The notes below the pieces were generated by a model that saw nothing but the letters and a program-made list of their open reading frames with translations, searched no databases and was not told the DNA's origin. A stretch of 64,000 nucleotides of DNA. It comes from Holacanthus passer (lineage: Eukaryota > Chordata > Actinopteri > Pomacanthidae). The position numbers and the translations under genes were made by a program. This document shows, in pieces, positions 10,901-23,230 of the stretch. The number at the start of each line of letters is the position of its first letter. Position 1 is the first letter of the stretch. The stretch covers positions 1,736,001-1,800,000 of the forward strand of contig JAFREQ010000041.1 in assembly GCA_025331565.1 (NCBI GenBank). The letters run 5' to 3'.

Positions 10901-13900
10901 TAAAGGTTAGGCTTTTCCTGTTTTAAAAAATAAAAAAGTAATCTTGCTTAAAATCTTAAAGAAAGAAATGTACCACCTTTAATTGTATGAACCTCTAGGC
11001 CACCAGGGTTCCCAGGGTTTGGACTGGATTGACTTCGTAGAGTAACGTAACCCCTTGCTCACCTTGTACACCCGTGATGTACAGATGTCCAGGACCCATC
11101 ACTGTTGGGAGTGGTCACAGGTGCAACAGAGCACACTTCCAAACACACTTACTTTGATTCAATTGTACTTTTTCAACCATTAGGAAACAGCATTGTTTAA
11201 AAAGGAAATTTAAAGTATCCACATTTTAAACATCATTGAATAAAATTAGCCGAGATAACAGTTTTCAGACTGTTGCATGCCTATGGGCACACTTTACCTT
11301 AAGTAGGAACCTTCCTTTCAACCAGATATTTTTATAGCACAGTCGAGATAAGTCAGTGGATTAATGTATTTAAAAATGTGTCTGCATCGTACTGATAAGC
11401 AAGCAGTAGGCTATGTAAATAAAGTTAATATCAGCAATGCAGCATCCACCGTTGGAAGGAAACGGCTTTGTGACAAAAATGATAAACCTCTGAGAGTGAG
11501 GAAATCTGTAAACACGTGGCTCAGATAGCTGAGAGACAGACTTCATGCAATGGGATCAGAGATCGCTCAGTGTAGCTGCTGTAAGTATGATTAACAACAT
11601 TAGATAACAGGTGAAAGGTGCACACTTGTAAGATTGTGTATCAGTGTATTTGACATGAGAGGAGCCTTTAAAAAAAGGTGTTAAGACAACTTTATTGATT
11701 CCTTTGAGGGTGTTCAATTGCAGCAGTGAAATATGAACAACAACAAATGAAATGAGTGGAAATAATTAAGGAACCAGGTGATGGATTAGGAGCAGGGCGA
11801 TCCATCTACCTTGTTTATTTCATTACAATCTTTAAAAAAAGTTACACATGTTTAATTACAATTGTTCCATAATTATGGATGCAAATGCAGAAGCAGGAGG
11901 CTACACACTCCAGTCTGTCTTATATATGACAAGTTTGATTTTAGTAGTGTGCAGAAAAATAACACTAGCAATCATCAGAATATATTTTTGTCAAATCATG
12001 ATGATGGTTTTATTTTGGCTTACAACTTCTTTAATGTCAAACAAAGCATCCTGAGCTACAGTAAAGCATAATGACTTATTCTGCATCCAGGTGCTGTGAT
12101 AATAGATGAGTCAGTGCTGTTATGTGTTCAATAATGGCTCCCACTTGCCATGTTTCAGTCATGTTATAATAAATGATTTTGCACCATGAAATTAAGAAAT
12201 ACACATTTGTGCAAGTGGAGAGAGATGTAAGACACTTAGTTGATTGTCACTCTTATCATCTCTACTATGAGACTTGATTTTTAAATAAAGGTCTTAGGTG
12301 TATTCAACGTGAGCGCCTCCTCCTCCCACTCCTTCCTTCACAACACCTCTCACGAAACTCAACGGTGATGTCAGAAAATTGTGTATTCCTCAAATCAAAA
12401 AGAGAAGAGCTGCAAGAAACAACAAACTGTCACAGACTTCCACAGATCAAGTTGGAAAAGATGAAAAAGAAGGAAACTTAGATGTATTCTGTACTTCTGC
12501 TCTCTAACTTTATGATTCAGTATCAGTTCAAAAACTTTAGTGTAAACAAGAGTTTGACCCATATTGTTTTTAGGCTGGTAATTACGAACACTGATACTAA
12601 AACTCACTGAAATTACTTGCCATTTTTGTTAGTATTTGTTGAAACTTTATAACATAAAAAAAAATTCCATCCTTGTGACAGAAACAGAAGCTTCATATCT
12701 CACATTTGAAGGGTTGTATAAAAATGGGTTTGATGGGAAATTGTTTAAAACTTTGTTATAGTTTGTAAAGGCAATATTACTTAGTCCATTCTAAATGTGG
12801 CTTTGGACGTTTGACATTGTATGTAATGAGTTAAAGACTAAGCATTTTTTGCATTTAAAACAGCAAAATTGAATGTACGAAAAAGCAATGGTTTGCAGAC
12901 AGATATGAGTCGATGGTACAAATATGTCTTCCTATTAAACTAAATCTTATCTTATCTTATCTTAAACTGACCATTTTATCCTATTAGCCCCAAAGCTAAG
13001 CTAATGAGCTATTATAATATTTTAATCTGAATACACGCATGCATGAGAAATCTTTCAAAAATATGTTGGGTTTGATAAGTTGAAGGTCTGGATTCCCTAC
13101 TCTCTATGAGAACAAATCAAATCAAATGGCTAGTTCATCAGTACATTGGGCTCATTATCTTCAACCTCTATTCTCAATGGTGCTCCAAATGAACATTGCT
13201 GCTCACATTTAGAAAATGAACAAATATTGTGACTGTACACTTTCAGGAGAATTATTAGGATTGAATCATTCTGCACATAAACACCATAACAGTAGTTGGT
13301 TGGCCTGGTGAACACCCACACACCTTGACAGCTCAGATCATATGAATGATGTGCTGTGCTCTAATTTACTTCACAGACGCACAATAACATTCAATAGTGC
13401 ACCTCTATATTTGATCTGTGCTGGCTCCTGGTCATGTTCTCAGCCATGTTCCCTTCCAGAGTAAGTATTTATCAAATCATGTGTATAGCTGGTTTGGCTG
13501 TCTAATATTATATGGCTTATAGGATGTAGTGCGAAAAAGAAATAATGGAGATGTTTATTTGTTTGAACACTATTTTAAACTTTTTTTTTTTTTGCGTCAA
13601 CGTCTCTAAATGTTTGTGCACCATGGGTCCATTTGAACTGTGATGGTGCGACACTTTCAGTTTCAGTTGTGATGACAACTGCTACCGGCTATGTCAGATT
13701 GTAGCAGCCATGTCGCTGCAGCTAAGATGACCTATTGAATATATAGACTATATAATGCCAGAGTCGGGGAAGTTGAGCTGAAACTGCTGCTTTTCAAAGT
13801 AATAGCTAATTCCCCAGACTACAGAGTGGTGACTACAGACACAGAGAGTGTGTATAGTATAAAGTACTTTATTTTAATTTATACTATATAATTTCATTTT

Positions 13901-14770
13901 ATTTTTTGTTTTATCTGTCTCTATATATATTTTTGCTCTAACAGTAATTATTATTATCATTATTATTATTATTGTTGTTGTTGTTGTTATATGTCTACTT
14001 GTTAACCTGTTATATGTCTACTACTACAATAAAAATACATGGTACTTTGTCTGAGTAGTACAATTTTATGCCAGTCTATACTTCTACTTCAATATGTTTC
14101 AGAAGAAAATATCACACTGTTGTAGTATGTGTAAAGACTTAATTGTTTGCTATCGTGTTGGCCTTGACAATAGGTTTTTTTTTTAAAAAAAATGTGTTTT
14201 CAGCTTTGTCTGCTGCCCCCAAGTGGTCAGAAAATCAATCATGCAGTTTGAAAGCCCATGTTAAAAATGTTCATGGGATTTTATGATAATGATAATCTCA
14301 TATGTGTTTGTGCAGAAATATAAACTGGAGCAGCCTCTGAGTTGCTTTGAGTGTCACTGTCTTCTTTGCTAATACTCTTTGATAATTGGGAGGCGCAAGT
14401 CTGAAATTTTCACATTTTCCACATGGTGGATTTAAAAGAAATATTTAGCTCACAGGAGTATAATACAGCATCAGTGTGTTTTAGCCACATATGCCCTTCA
14501 TCAGGAGACACAGGACTACCATTTGTTTTGAGGTGTAGCTTGTAACTGTTAACCACCTATCAATTACCTACTAAAATTAATAATGAATGAATAATAATAA
14601 TCATAACAATTTGTCGTAAATTCATTATAAGGCTATTGCGTAGCCTATGTTATGGTATGGGGAACGACTGAACAAGGTGAAACAGTAATTTAGCATTTTG
14701 TGATTTACAGAGACAATGTTAGCACAACACATCACAAAGACGTGTATCAGTCTCATCCCAATAAAAATCC
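10901..14770. other. Non-coding stretch with scattered repeat fragments
   Basis: No exon recognised. A short TCTTA run at 12,945-12,964 is probably a LINE tail in + orientation. A trinucleotide-rich patch (ATT, GTT) lies at 13,950-13,990. Stretches near 14,020-14,080 resemble the 'tactttgtctgagtagtac' dispersed fish repeat. The remainder is plain AT-rich sequence. Confidence 0.4.
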
Positions 14771-14774
14771 ATTT

Positions 14775-14923
14775 TCAAACATCCACAAACTTTATCGCTG
14801 TAAGTGCACTGACTCGGTCCACTTGTGAGGGATGCAGCTGGTCATACAGCAGGACAGGGCCCTTCAGCTTCTCCTCTGCAATGACGTCCTTCAGCATTTG
14901 CAGTCGAAGTCTCCCAGACTGAG
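14775..14923 (-). other. Candidate terminal exon (3' splice site plus 48-codon open frame)
   Basis: On the minus strand, a long pyrimidine-rich run ends in 'caccatccag' at 14,924, a strong-looking 3' splice site. The following 149 nt, after two bases completing a codon, are open for 48 codons to TGA at 14,775-14,777: 'QSGRLRLQMLKDVIAEEKL', then 'LLYDQLHPSQVDRVSALTAI' to 'KFVDV'. Upstream, 14,924-15,190 is also open for about 89 codons in another frame. The composition looks protein-like, but I recognise no family and found no matching upstream donor. It may be a lone exon, a processed fragment or chance. Confidence 0.25.
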
Positions 14924-15194
14924 CTGGATGGTGCAAGGTAGGGCAATAAGGAGTGACAGTGACAAGGAGAGGAGTGCTGTCGCCTTGTACTCAATCACTG
15001 TGAATTCATTTGGGGGAGATGGAGGAAGTCTAATCAGTCTCGCAGGATCACCCGTGGATCCTGTTCTATTCACAACAGTGGCATCTGCTCCAGCTGCATG
15101 AAGCATGGCACTCTCTACAACACTGCTCCCCGCTCTCACGGCGGAATGACAAACACTATCTGTGCCATCTTTTCCTCTCATTCCTGTCAAAACA

Positions 15195-18100
15195 CTATGT
15201 AATTATGTTGAAAGTTCCAATTTCAGAGAAGAGGCCCGTGTTTGTTTCTGTCTCTCAAGTCCCAGCTGCTCTGCTAATGCCTTATAAAACTCATGAATTA
15301 CAACCATAAATAATCCTTTAAATGATGCTTCAAGTACACAAGACTAAACCATGGAACAAGCTGCATGTTGCAGACTCAAGTCTATTTTTGGTCTCAAATC
15401 TGAAATGCACACTTTGTCAGATCTGCAGGTCTTCTCCTTTCTCCATACAGGGATAAAAGAAATTATGTATAGAACAAACATTCATTCCACATTTGTGTAT
15501 GAACATGTTTGTCTTTAAAAGTCTAAAAAAAAAAACCCAGTAATAGTCCTATATTCAAAATTTTACTTGAAGCTGCATTAATCAATATTATTATCTCAAT
15601 AATGGGTCCACAGAAAAATATTACCAACTCTGCACTCCACTCAGCTCTTCAGAGCATTTTAGCTTCTTTTAGTTTATTTTGGTTTCATACTGTGCATGCA
15701 CAGGAGCGTGATCTAATCCTTTTTGACATATACTCAATACACACAATAGAGCCACAAAAGACTGAGAAAGTTGTACATTATGTAAACGCAGTTTGTTTGC
15801 AAATGATTGCATTCTGTTTTTATTTACATTTTACGTAGCATCCTGACTTTTTTTGGAATCAGGGATGAATAATTTTAAAATAATAGAATATAGTAGTATA
15901 ATATTTGAATACTCCTGAATAGCACTTTAGTACGCTGCTTGAGTAAATATAAAGTTTCCACCATTGTTCATAACACATTATGTCCTAGCCTGAAATAAAA
16001 CACGGTCACGACCTGGACTTTGCTTATGGTCATTTAGGCAATTTATTTGAAACTTTCTGTGCTAAATCTCTAAAAATCAAACTCATACACAAGATTTATT
16101 TACTCCTGTAAGATCTGTTCTGCAGCGCTGAAAAGCTGTCCCTTTGAGCATCTCATCTAAAAACAACTTCCTCCCAGTTTGCAGGAAAATGGATGGAGGG
16201 AGAAACTTTGTCAGAGACTGCCACTGCCACCCAAGTTGGGTGAGTAGATTTCCACCAGAAAAAAAGTGGGCAATCATCTGGTGTGTGCCCATGTTATTTT
16301 TCACAGAGATAGTGTTTTGATTGCCTGGGGGGAGGAAATGGTATTATTTACTCCAAATTGCCTTGCTTGATCCGCATTGGGTGAACTAGCAAGCTGAGAC
16401 GAAATATTTCTTCTTCTCTTCTGCGTCTCCTATCCTCGACACAAGCTCTCTTCTCTGCAGTGCTGGGGAGTAGGACAGCAGTCTATACAGCTCAAGACGT
16501 TAGGTGTGTGTCAAAGGGCTTTTAGTGGGAATACTCAAACACAGCATGACCAGCATGTTTCCTCAAACAGGTTCTTCATATCAGGACGAGCTGAATTTCA
16601 CTGGTTCATGGCCTCGTATGACTGACCACCAATGAGGGAAAAAATATACTTCAAAATGTGTCTGCTTTGAAACTCATTTTGAGAATGTTATCCACCAGCA
16701 AAAAAAAAAAAAAAAAAAAAAAAAAGAGCAAACTTTCTGTTCTGACTGCAGTTTCAAACTTCTGTGGTCATCTCTGGCACCAATAAGCGGCTGCGCTGTG
16801 TCTTGTGTGGGCAAAGTGTAAAAAATGAAGCAGTTGGATAGCAGGTGTGAGATGAATCATGCCGGTTTGTAAAGGCATAGAGGGAAGATAAAATTAACGC
16901 ATCACACATTTCCTGGAATACATACTTGGGCATATGCAGCAGTTTGGATGACAAACCGAACGCAGAAAAGGCCTTGAGGCAAGTACTGGCGTGTGCAGCA
17001 CGGCTCACTATCGCAGCAGCCGCAGCGAACACACCACAAGAATGGATCTGACATGCTGTGTTGTATTTGAATTTCAACTGAAGTTCACGAAAAATGTCAT
17101 CCACGTCGAGCCTTTTAGAGCCGGGAAACATCACTACAATCAAATGGCAAACATGCTCTCTAAAAAGGCCATGGAGACAGAGGTTGAGCCATCCCCATGA
17201 GCTCAATCACTCTGGTAATCAATGCCAATAAGCTGGGGGCATCATGGGAACATCCCTCCTCCTTAACACTCTACCCTTACATATCAAATGGCAATTAATT
17301 CCTAATATGTGTTAGAAGTTGCCTAATTACCACATGTGCTCTCTGACTCCATTTGGTTTGAACAGGGGATGAATGAGCTGTTAATGATGCTCAGTGCGGT
17401 GCGGCACACCGCCACAGTCTGGCACGACCCAGACACTGTTCCTTAATTACAAGCCCGTATACTGTGTACGCTATCATCATCACTGCTGACGGAGTGAAGA
17501 CTCGTCTGCTCCAACTGCAGCTCATCAGCACTGATTTGTCCTTTTGCCATTTCAAGAAACTGAAATATATATTTATACATATATTCATTTTTACAGTTTT
17601 TGTAATTTTACTTTTACAATGCATTCAAATTCTTCATATGATAATATATGCGTTATATGTCATATTAACATGTTAACTGTTAATTAACCTGCCGTGGGGC
17701 CCCGGGCCCCAATCATTGGCTACCTCTTCAGAATAAGTCTGCCTTTAAAAAAGTTTACAATTAGACTCGCACATTACAACTTGGACTTTCACAATCACAA
17801 ACATCTTCATAAAACATCATCCATCTTTAAAGAATTCAATATCACTGACAACAGATAACTGATAAGGACTAAATATGATATTATTCATGAGGACTTGCTC
17901 CCCTGTGATATCATTTTCGCTCATTATTTATGAGTAAAAAGAGATGTTCATTGTAGATTGCCCTGTACAATACAGCCAAAGGATGACCTGAAGATGTGAA
18001 GTTACAGAGGGTTTCCTCAGAGCTGTCACTCACTGGCGTTCTCATTAAAATTAAAATGGATTTTGAGCATGACATTGTATGCAGGTCGCGTCTTAGGGCC

Positions 18101-18850
18101 GCTTCAAGTGAATGTGAGGTCATGTTTGTGTTCCTTTCATGTCTAGATACCAGAGGAGTGGATAGGACACTCTGTCTCCGTCTCCACCGCTCTCCTTTCA
18201 GCTGCCTTTGTAGCTGCATAATGAAAAGTCTCTTCACACTGTGAAATTTGAAACATTACAAACAAAGTCGCCCCAGCTCCTTTCTTGGTACTGTTTCTGC
18301 CAGCTGAAAGGCAAAACAAAGGACGGATCACCTATCTGTTTTTTTTTACAACAATTTAAACAGCAGTGCTCTTAGTTATTTTATCTAATCCTTCGTTTGA
18401 GTTTCATTCTCAGGCACAAGAAAGCAATTCTTTTCGTACAAACAGGAAGATGCTCTGATTTTATCTCACCTCCTGGCTCATCTCAGCTCTCACTAAAGTG
18501 TTTTTTCCTGTTCAAAAGCAGGTCAGGGTTGTTAGCTTTTGATAGAATTTTAGAAGTGTTGAAAATCCTAATAGCAGCAGTGTTATTGTAATGTAATTTG
18601 TGGGTGCACCCGACCATGATTGAGAATGCTTACATATTTAGAATGAGTGTCTTCAATGACAGCGGCAATGACAATCAGTTCCCTGTGAGTCAGCCGAGGC
18701 AAGTGCACGCCAGCTTACACACTGAATATTGTGACATTCAGGAAATTGCCAAACGCTGATTTATGTGCTCTACGTTCTTCAACGCGAGCCCTAGAACAAT
18801 TAGAGAAAATATTTCCTGTGTACGCCCACGCTCTCGGCTCTGTGATGTGT
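15195..18850. other. Non-coding intergenic stretch
   Basis: No exon recognised. Features inside: repeat wording near 15,885-15,965 ('ctgcttgagtaaatataaag'); a poly-A run at about 16,700-16,726; a 150-codon minus ORF at 16,754-17,206 with no recognisable domain; a possible conserved non-coding block at 17,215-17,400 with TAATTA/AATTA sites; and a GC palindrome at 17,695-17,711. Confidence 0.4.
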
Positions 18851-18856
18851 CTCCGG

Positions 18857-18912
18857 CCCAATGACGAGGGAAGAAGTCTATAAAAGCAGCAGCAGCCTGA
18901 GAGGGTGTTCAC
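18857..18912 (+). promoter_or_regulatory. Candidate CCAAT/TATA promoter
   Basis: CCAAT (18,858-18,862) is followed by TGACG (18,862-18,866, a CRE half-site) and then a textbook TATAAAAG box at 18,879-18,886. About 25-30 bases downstream the sequence 'gttcaccctgcac' would hold the start site, near 18,910. No long ORF follows, only a 7-codon ORF, so a non-coding RNA or a 5' non-coding exon is possible. The motifs and their spacing are visible; function is inferred. Confidence 0.32.
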
Positions 18913-18914
18913 CC

Positions 18915-19846
18915 TGCACACGCACACGCACGAGGGAATAATTGGACCCAGCTAGCTGTGAATTGTGCTTTAGCAAACTATGTGCAAATGTGTTGAATTT
19001 TGAGCGACTGGTGATTGATAGATATAGTGTGTGGCTGTGGACCCTTGAATATATTCTATACAGGGTGTCAGGCTCCGGTAGCTGAGGTTCACAACAATAT
19101 ATGGAGATGCCACAGTGGGTGCTGGTATGCTGGTCCAGTCCCTGTCATCTGGCAGATACATGGAAATTATGTCGTGTCAGCAGGATAATGCTGGTTGTCC
19201 CAGAGCCTTCCTGTAGTTTAAATCTCAGTTTTACAAAAATATTAAAAGAGTAGTTCAACATTTTGGGAATTATTGTGATTCGCTTCCAAGAACAAGATGA
19301 AAAGATGATTAATCTGGTGGAAACAGACATTCAGTGCTTTTTATGAGTTACATTTCACTTTTTATATTTGTTCATGGCTTACACAAAAAAACATGTGCTT
19401 TGGAGGTGTTGTATTTTTACAAACCGTATATTACTAACCATATTTGACCAGTTCCATGCTCCAAACACACACACACACACAGATGAGATTAATATCAATG
19501 TTCTTGTTTTACTTTTAGAAAGAACCCAAATAAGCAGAGTGTAAGACAATCCAACTGAAGTATTCCTTTAAGGAGAGCTGAAACAGCTAGTGTTTATGTA
19601 TACTTGTATATACTGTGTATAGTATACAGTATAGAGTATAGTATATAATATTATACAGGTCTTCGCATTATGCATTGAAAACTTTTTGTCTTCTAAGCAT
19701 TCATTTATTGTCATAATGTTTTTTTCACTAAAACACTATTTACTGCATGAATTTAGCTTAAAGGCCAAAATATCAGACATTAGAGCAACAATTTTCCTTT
19801 AGCAGACTTCCAGCATAGCACAAAAATTAGATTGATGACAGCATAC
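18915..19846. other. Non-coding with repeat fragment
   Basis: No exon recognised. The part 19,245-19,330 ('gtagttcaacattttgggaa' onward) matches the start of an abundant percomorph dispersed repeat. A CA run lies near 19,466-19,480, and a TATAC-rich low-complexity patch at 19,598-19,650. Confidence 0.4.
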
Positions 19847-20010
19847 ATAAGATAAGATAAGATAAGATAAACCTTTATTCGTCCCACAGTGGGGAAATTT
19901 GCATTGCTCAGCAGCAAAAAGGATAGAAGCAGATAAATAGTAATAAATGGTATAAACAGAAGGTTTAAAGAGGTATTAACATTTCGCAACCACAGGCTAA
20001 GAAAAAGTAT
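19847..20010 (-). mobile_element. LINE 3' UTR and tail
   Basis: The + strand shows (ATAAG)n followed by 'cctttattcgtcccacagtg' and 'gggaaattt', then 'caaaaaggatagaagcagat' and 'aaatagtaataaatgg'. This is the reverse complement of a fish LINE 3' UTR ending in TCTTA repeats. The copy at 36,551 shares both the tail and the 'gatagagtagataaatagta' block, which defines the family inside this window. No coding part remains. Confidence 0.75.
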
Positions 20011-20034
20011 TTTCAAAATGTTAGCTGGCATTAA

Positions 20035-21680
20035 AGGCGGAACTACTTTAATTTCAACCTGTTAGATTATTTAAATCCCTTTCTGGGATGTTTGGGCAGC
20101 AGAGGATATTGTTTTACAGATGAGCTGTATGATACAGCAGATGCATTGTGCTGGATAAGAAAAGACTTTGCATTAACAAAGTAATTGCATCACCCATTCA
20201 TCCCTCTCTCATATTATTGCTTGGTTTTCATTGACAGATGAAAATTGTTATACATTTTGTCACATTTTTTAGTTTGATCTTGCATTCATTGTGCGGAAAA
20301 AGGTCATCAACAAATATTTTTAATCATAGGTTTCTCCGACAAAATTAACACTCACTTTTCCAGTTTCAGCATGGAAAAAAAGGAAATGCCATGGGTATGA
20401 AAACTCTCCAGAACTCAAGTGATGTTAGTGATGCCACTAGCTGCTGACAAAATTACACCTAATGCCACTTCAACAAATCCATTACCAGCATTCAAAGTTG
20501 TGATTACATGAGCTCAGACGGCATGTTTAGTATTTTCAATGGGCAGACAAATTGACAGAACTTCCAAAACCAAGTTGCAAATCTCTGTGAGCTCGATTTC
20601 AGCTGATAATTCATTTTCTTCAGTAGTGACATGAAGATGATTGTGACGAGTCTTTTTACACAGAGGACATGTGAAAAGCAACGTTGCTAGAAAATGTCTA
20701 CATTGCAGAGTCCACATTGCAAAACAGGTTATTTTTTGTACAGCACTCTGCAGCTCCTGTTGTTGCAGACTGGATTAATAGTTTTAATAATACAATATAA
20801 CAACTTTTTTTGAGCAATGTATTGAACTTATGAAAACAAGAAGGAATATCTTTGATATGCAGTTGGCCATGTTCTCCAGATCATGTTACCAGTTGCCCAC
20901 CAGCCTGAGTTATGTGACTGAATTGGATGAAATTTGATTAAATCGCTGCTGAATTCAGGAAAAATAAGGCCAAAGTTTTCATTTCATTTTTCATACTACA
21001 GTGAGACATGCAGGAAATGAAAAAGGAGAATAAAAATGCTGACTCAAACATACGGAGGGAAAACTGTAACTCAGTTATGGTCTTCCTGTGGAGTGTAAAA
21101 TATACATGGACTTGGGCTGAAGGAGTTCGATGTTTAATCCGTATAATCATATGAGGTCTGTGGCACCAAACTGGGATGTGGATAAGAAACAATGATAGTT
21201 GTGTCCAATGACCCAAGAGGGAGCCACTCTGAAGAGGAAATTAAGCCTCTTTCAGCTCACCGGGGAGGAAAGCATGGCTTGTTGGTGTTGGGGAAATGAC
21301 TTCAAAATCTGTAATTTACCAAATGACTAATAACTTTGCCAGGACAGAACTCAAATTACATTGTTACTACTCACAGTGCAGTGTAGTTTGTCAAAGTAAC
21401 ACTGCTTTCAAAAGTTAATTCAGCTGCATCCAAAGTCTATGGTGGGGGTTGGGTCAGGGTTTTTACATGGTCATATATGATATAAAAGCTTTAACCTTCA
21501 TTTGGTTCATTGGGCGTTTGTTGTGTTAAGTTACTTCCACCAAAATAGAAAGTGAAATTCCCAGCCTCCTTGGTCAACCTTCCAAAATGAACATCCTCAG
21601 ATATTGTTGTCTAGGTGTTTGAGTGGATGAGGAAGTGAGAAGTGCCTCACTCAATACAGGTTATTTTATGAGATTAAAAT
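20035..21680. other. Non-coding intergenic stretch
   Basis: No exon, RNA gene or recognisable repeat seen. ORFs of 60-90 codons at 20,514-20,717 and 20,938-21,216 (minus) carry no motif I recognise. Confidence 0.35.
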
Positions 21681-21682
21681 AG

Positions 21683-21723
21683 AATAAGATATTCCTTTAT
21701 TTGTCCCACAATGGGGAAATTTC
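21683..21723 (-). repeat. LINE 3' tail fused to tRNA-Ala copy 2
   Basis: The + strand reads 'gaataagatattcctttat' and then 'ttgtcccacaatggggaaat'. It is the same LINE terminal core as at 10,034, 19,847, 25,347 and 36,551, here lying 10 bases 3' of the tRNA-Ala on the minus strand. Confidence 0.72.
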
Positions 21724-21732
21724 CAAAAGGTG

Positions 21733-21805
21733 TGGAGGATGCGGGCATCGATCCCGCTACCTCTCGCATGCTAAGCGAGCGCTCTACCATTTGAGCTAAT
21801 CCCCC
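21733..21805 (-). tRNA. tRNA-Ala (anticodon AGC), copy 2
   Basis: A 73-nt minus-strand cloverleaf identical to the copy at 10,079-10,151 except at two bases, which pair with each other in the T stem (C50-G64 here, T-A there). The acceptor stem, the G3:U70 alanine identity pair, anticodon AGC, A73, A-box and B-box are all intact. Downstream on the minus strand, 'cacCTTTTgg' supplies a four-T RNA polymerase III terminator (+ strand 21,725-21,728), which copy 1 lacks. The LINE-tail core follows at once. I judge this the more credible working gene of the two, while noting that the pair behaves like a dispersed composite unit. Confidence 0.84.
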
Positions 21806-23191
21806 ATGTTGAATTCTATATTGGTCTGATCTCTTACACTGACACTTGGTTTCACTTCTAACACTTTTCTAATTTTGGTATACATTATTTTGGAAACAGT
21901 CATTTGGCGTCTCTAATTATTAACTCAAACAATGAGTTGCTGGATCTATTATAGGTGTGTTTCTTTTAATGTTAATTACTTGGATGAAATACTTTGAATG
22001 TACGTGTCAACTCAAGTCAACTCAAAGTCAAGTGATGTCAGAGATGCCAGTGATGTAAGCTCAGACTGCAGCGTGAGACTGCAGCTGAGTTCAGTCTCAT
22101 CTTTTTTGTATTGGGGAGGGGGCTGTGTCATACCTCTCACCCCAATGTTCCTCCCTCACCTTGGTACCATCCCAGCTGCAAAGCCTTATGACCCCACAGG
22201 TCCCTGCAGCTCCAGCATACAGACATCTCTAACATCTCTGAGGCAGGCCATGACAACTGTGCGAATGGCCAGGCAAGACTGAAAAGGAATTATAAATTCT
22301 ACTGGCGGGTTCAAGGTCAATGGTGTGATTTCATTACACTGATCGGGACATAACAGTTCAAAGAGTCTGGAGAGATGATGAAATGATCACAGACATGAAA
22401 GAAAAGGTGGACCTTTACTTTTTTGTTACTTATATAGAATATAATATTAGTAATATTATATGCACATTCTTCATGTTTGCGCTTGTGTGCACCTTCATAA
22501 GTAGCCATCATCAGGTAAAGTATGGTGCCTTATGTGGTGTCTCATATCCATGAAATACCTACATGAACACAAATGCATTTTCACACTCATATACATACAA
22601 TATGTGGTTGCTTTGAATAAATATTGTCGGAAATAGCAAAATGGAAAACATTTTTATGTGCCTACATAAAATGTGGATGTTCTGCCAGGTACATATTTGA
22701 ACTAAGTTTCCCAAAATGTAAAATATCAGGCATCACAATTTGTAGATAATTTGGATAATCACTAATAAATAAAGAAATAATTCAACATCTGTATCATCCA
22801 AAACTGGGAGTGTATCCCTTTTAAACAAACAATAAAAGCAAGTATAAAATGGACTTAGAGTTAGAAAAAGACAGATACCACACTTCTATCTGTGCATTAA
22901 AGGGCTACCTCTGCAATTTTGTACTGCAATTAAAGATGGGGAGTTGCAAGTGATTTTTAAAAAATAATAGTCATGATTGAAGCAGCAGCGTGTGCGATAT
23001 CCTGACTTTACCGTCTAGTATGAGTCTCACCCCAAAGAACCTGTATCCTCCACTTGCCGTAACACACTGCAATAGCGTCTCTCATCAAACCCTCCCTGCC
23101 TGATAAACAGCCACGTCTTTAAAAACTCCACACCCCAAGTTTGTAACGTAGGTTTTCTGTTATACATGTAATGCCTCGAACCCAAACTAAC

Positions 23192-23230
23192 ATAACCCTG
23201 ATGAAGTCATAGTGATGTCATCAGGGTTAT
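23192..23230. repeat. Perfect inverted repeat (13-bp arms, 13-bp loop)
   Basis: ATAACCCTGATGA at 23,192-23,204 is the exact reverse complement of TCATCAGGGTTAT at 23,218-23,230. The 13-base spacer itself contains 'gtcatagtgatg', a weaker inner palindrome. A stable RNA or cruciform hairpin is possible. I have a general recollection of similar wording in dispersed fish repeats. Confidence 0.6.

Noticed and set aside
16700..16726. Long poly-A run that might mark a retrocopy end.
   Set aside because: No retrocopy or target duplication could be seen before it; treated as a simple repeat.
16754..17206. A 150-codon minus-strand ORF.
   Set aside because: No recognisable domain, an overlapping ORF lies on the other strand, and there is no splice or promoter context; mentioned only as part of a possibly constrained block.
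21998..22282. 94-codon + strand ORF beginning 'MYVSTQVNSKSSD'.
   Set aside because: Starts in low-complexity 'tcaactcaagtcaactcaaa' sequence, with no domain and no splice context.
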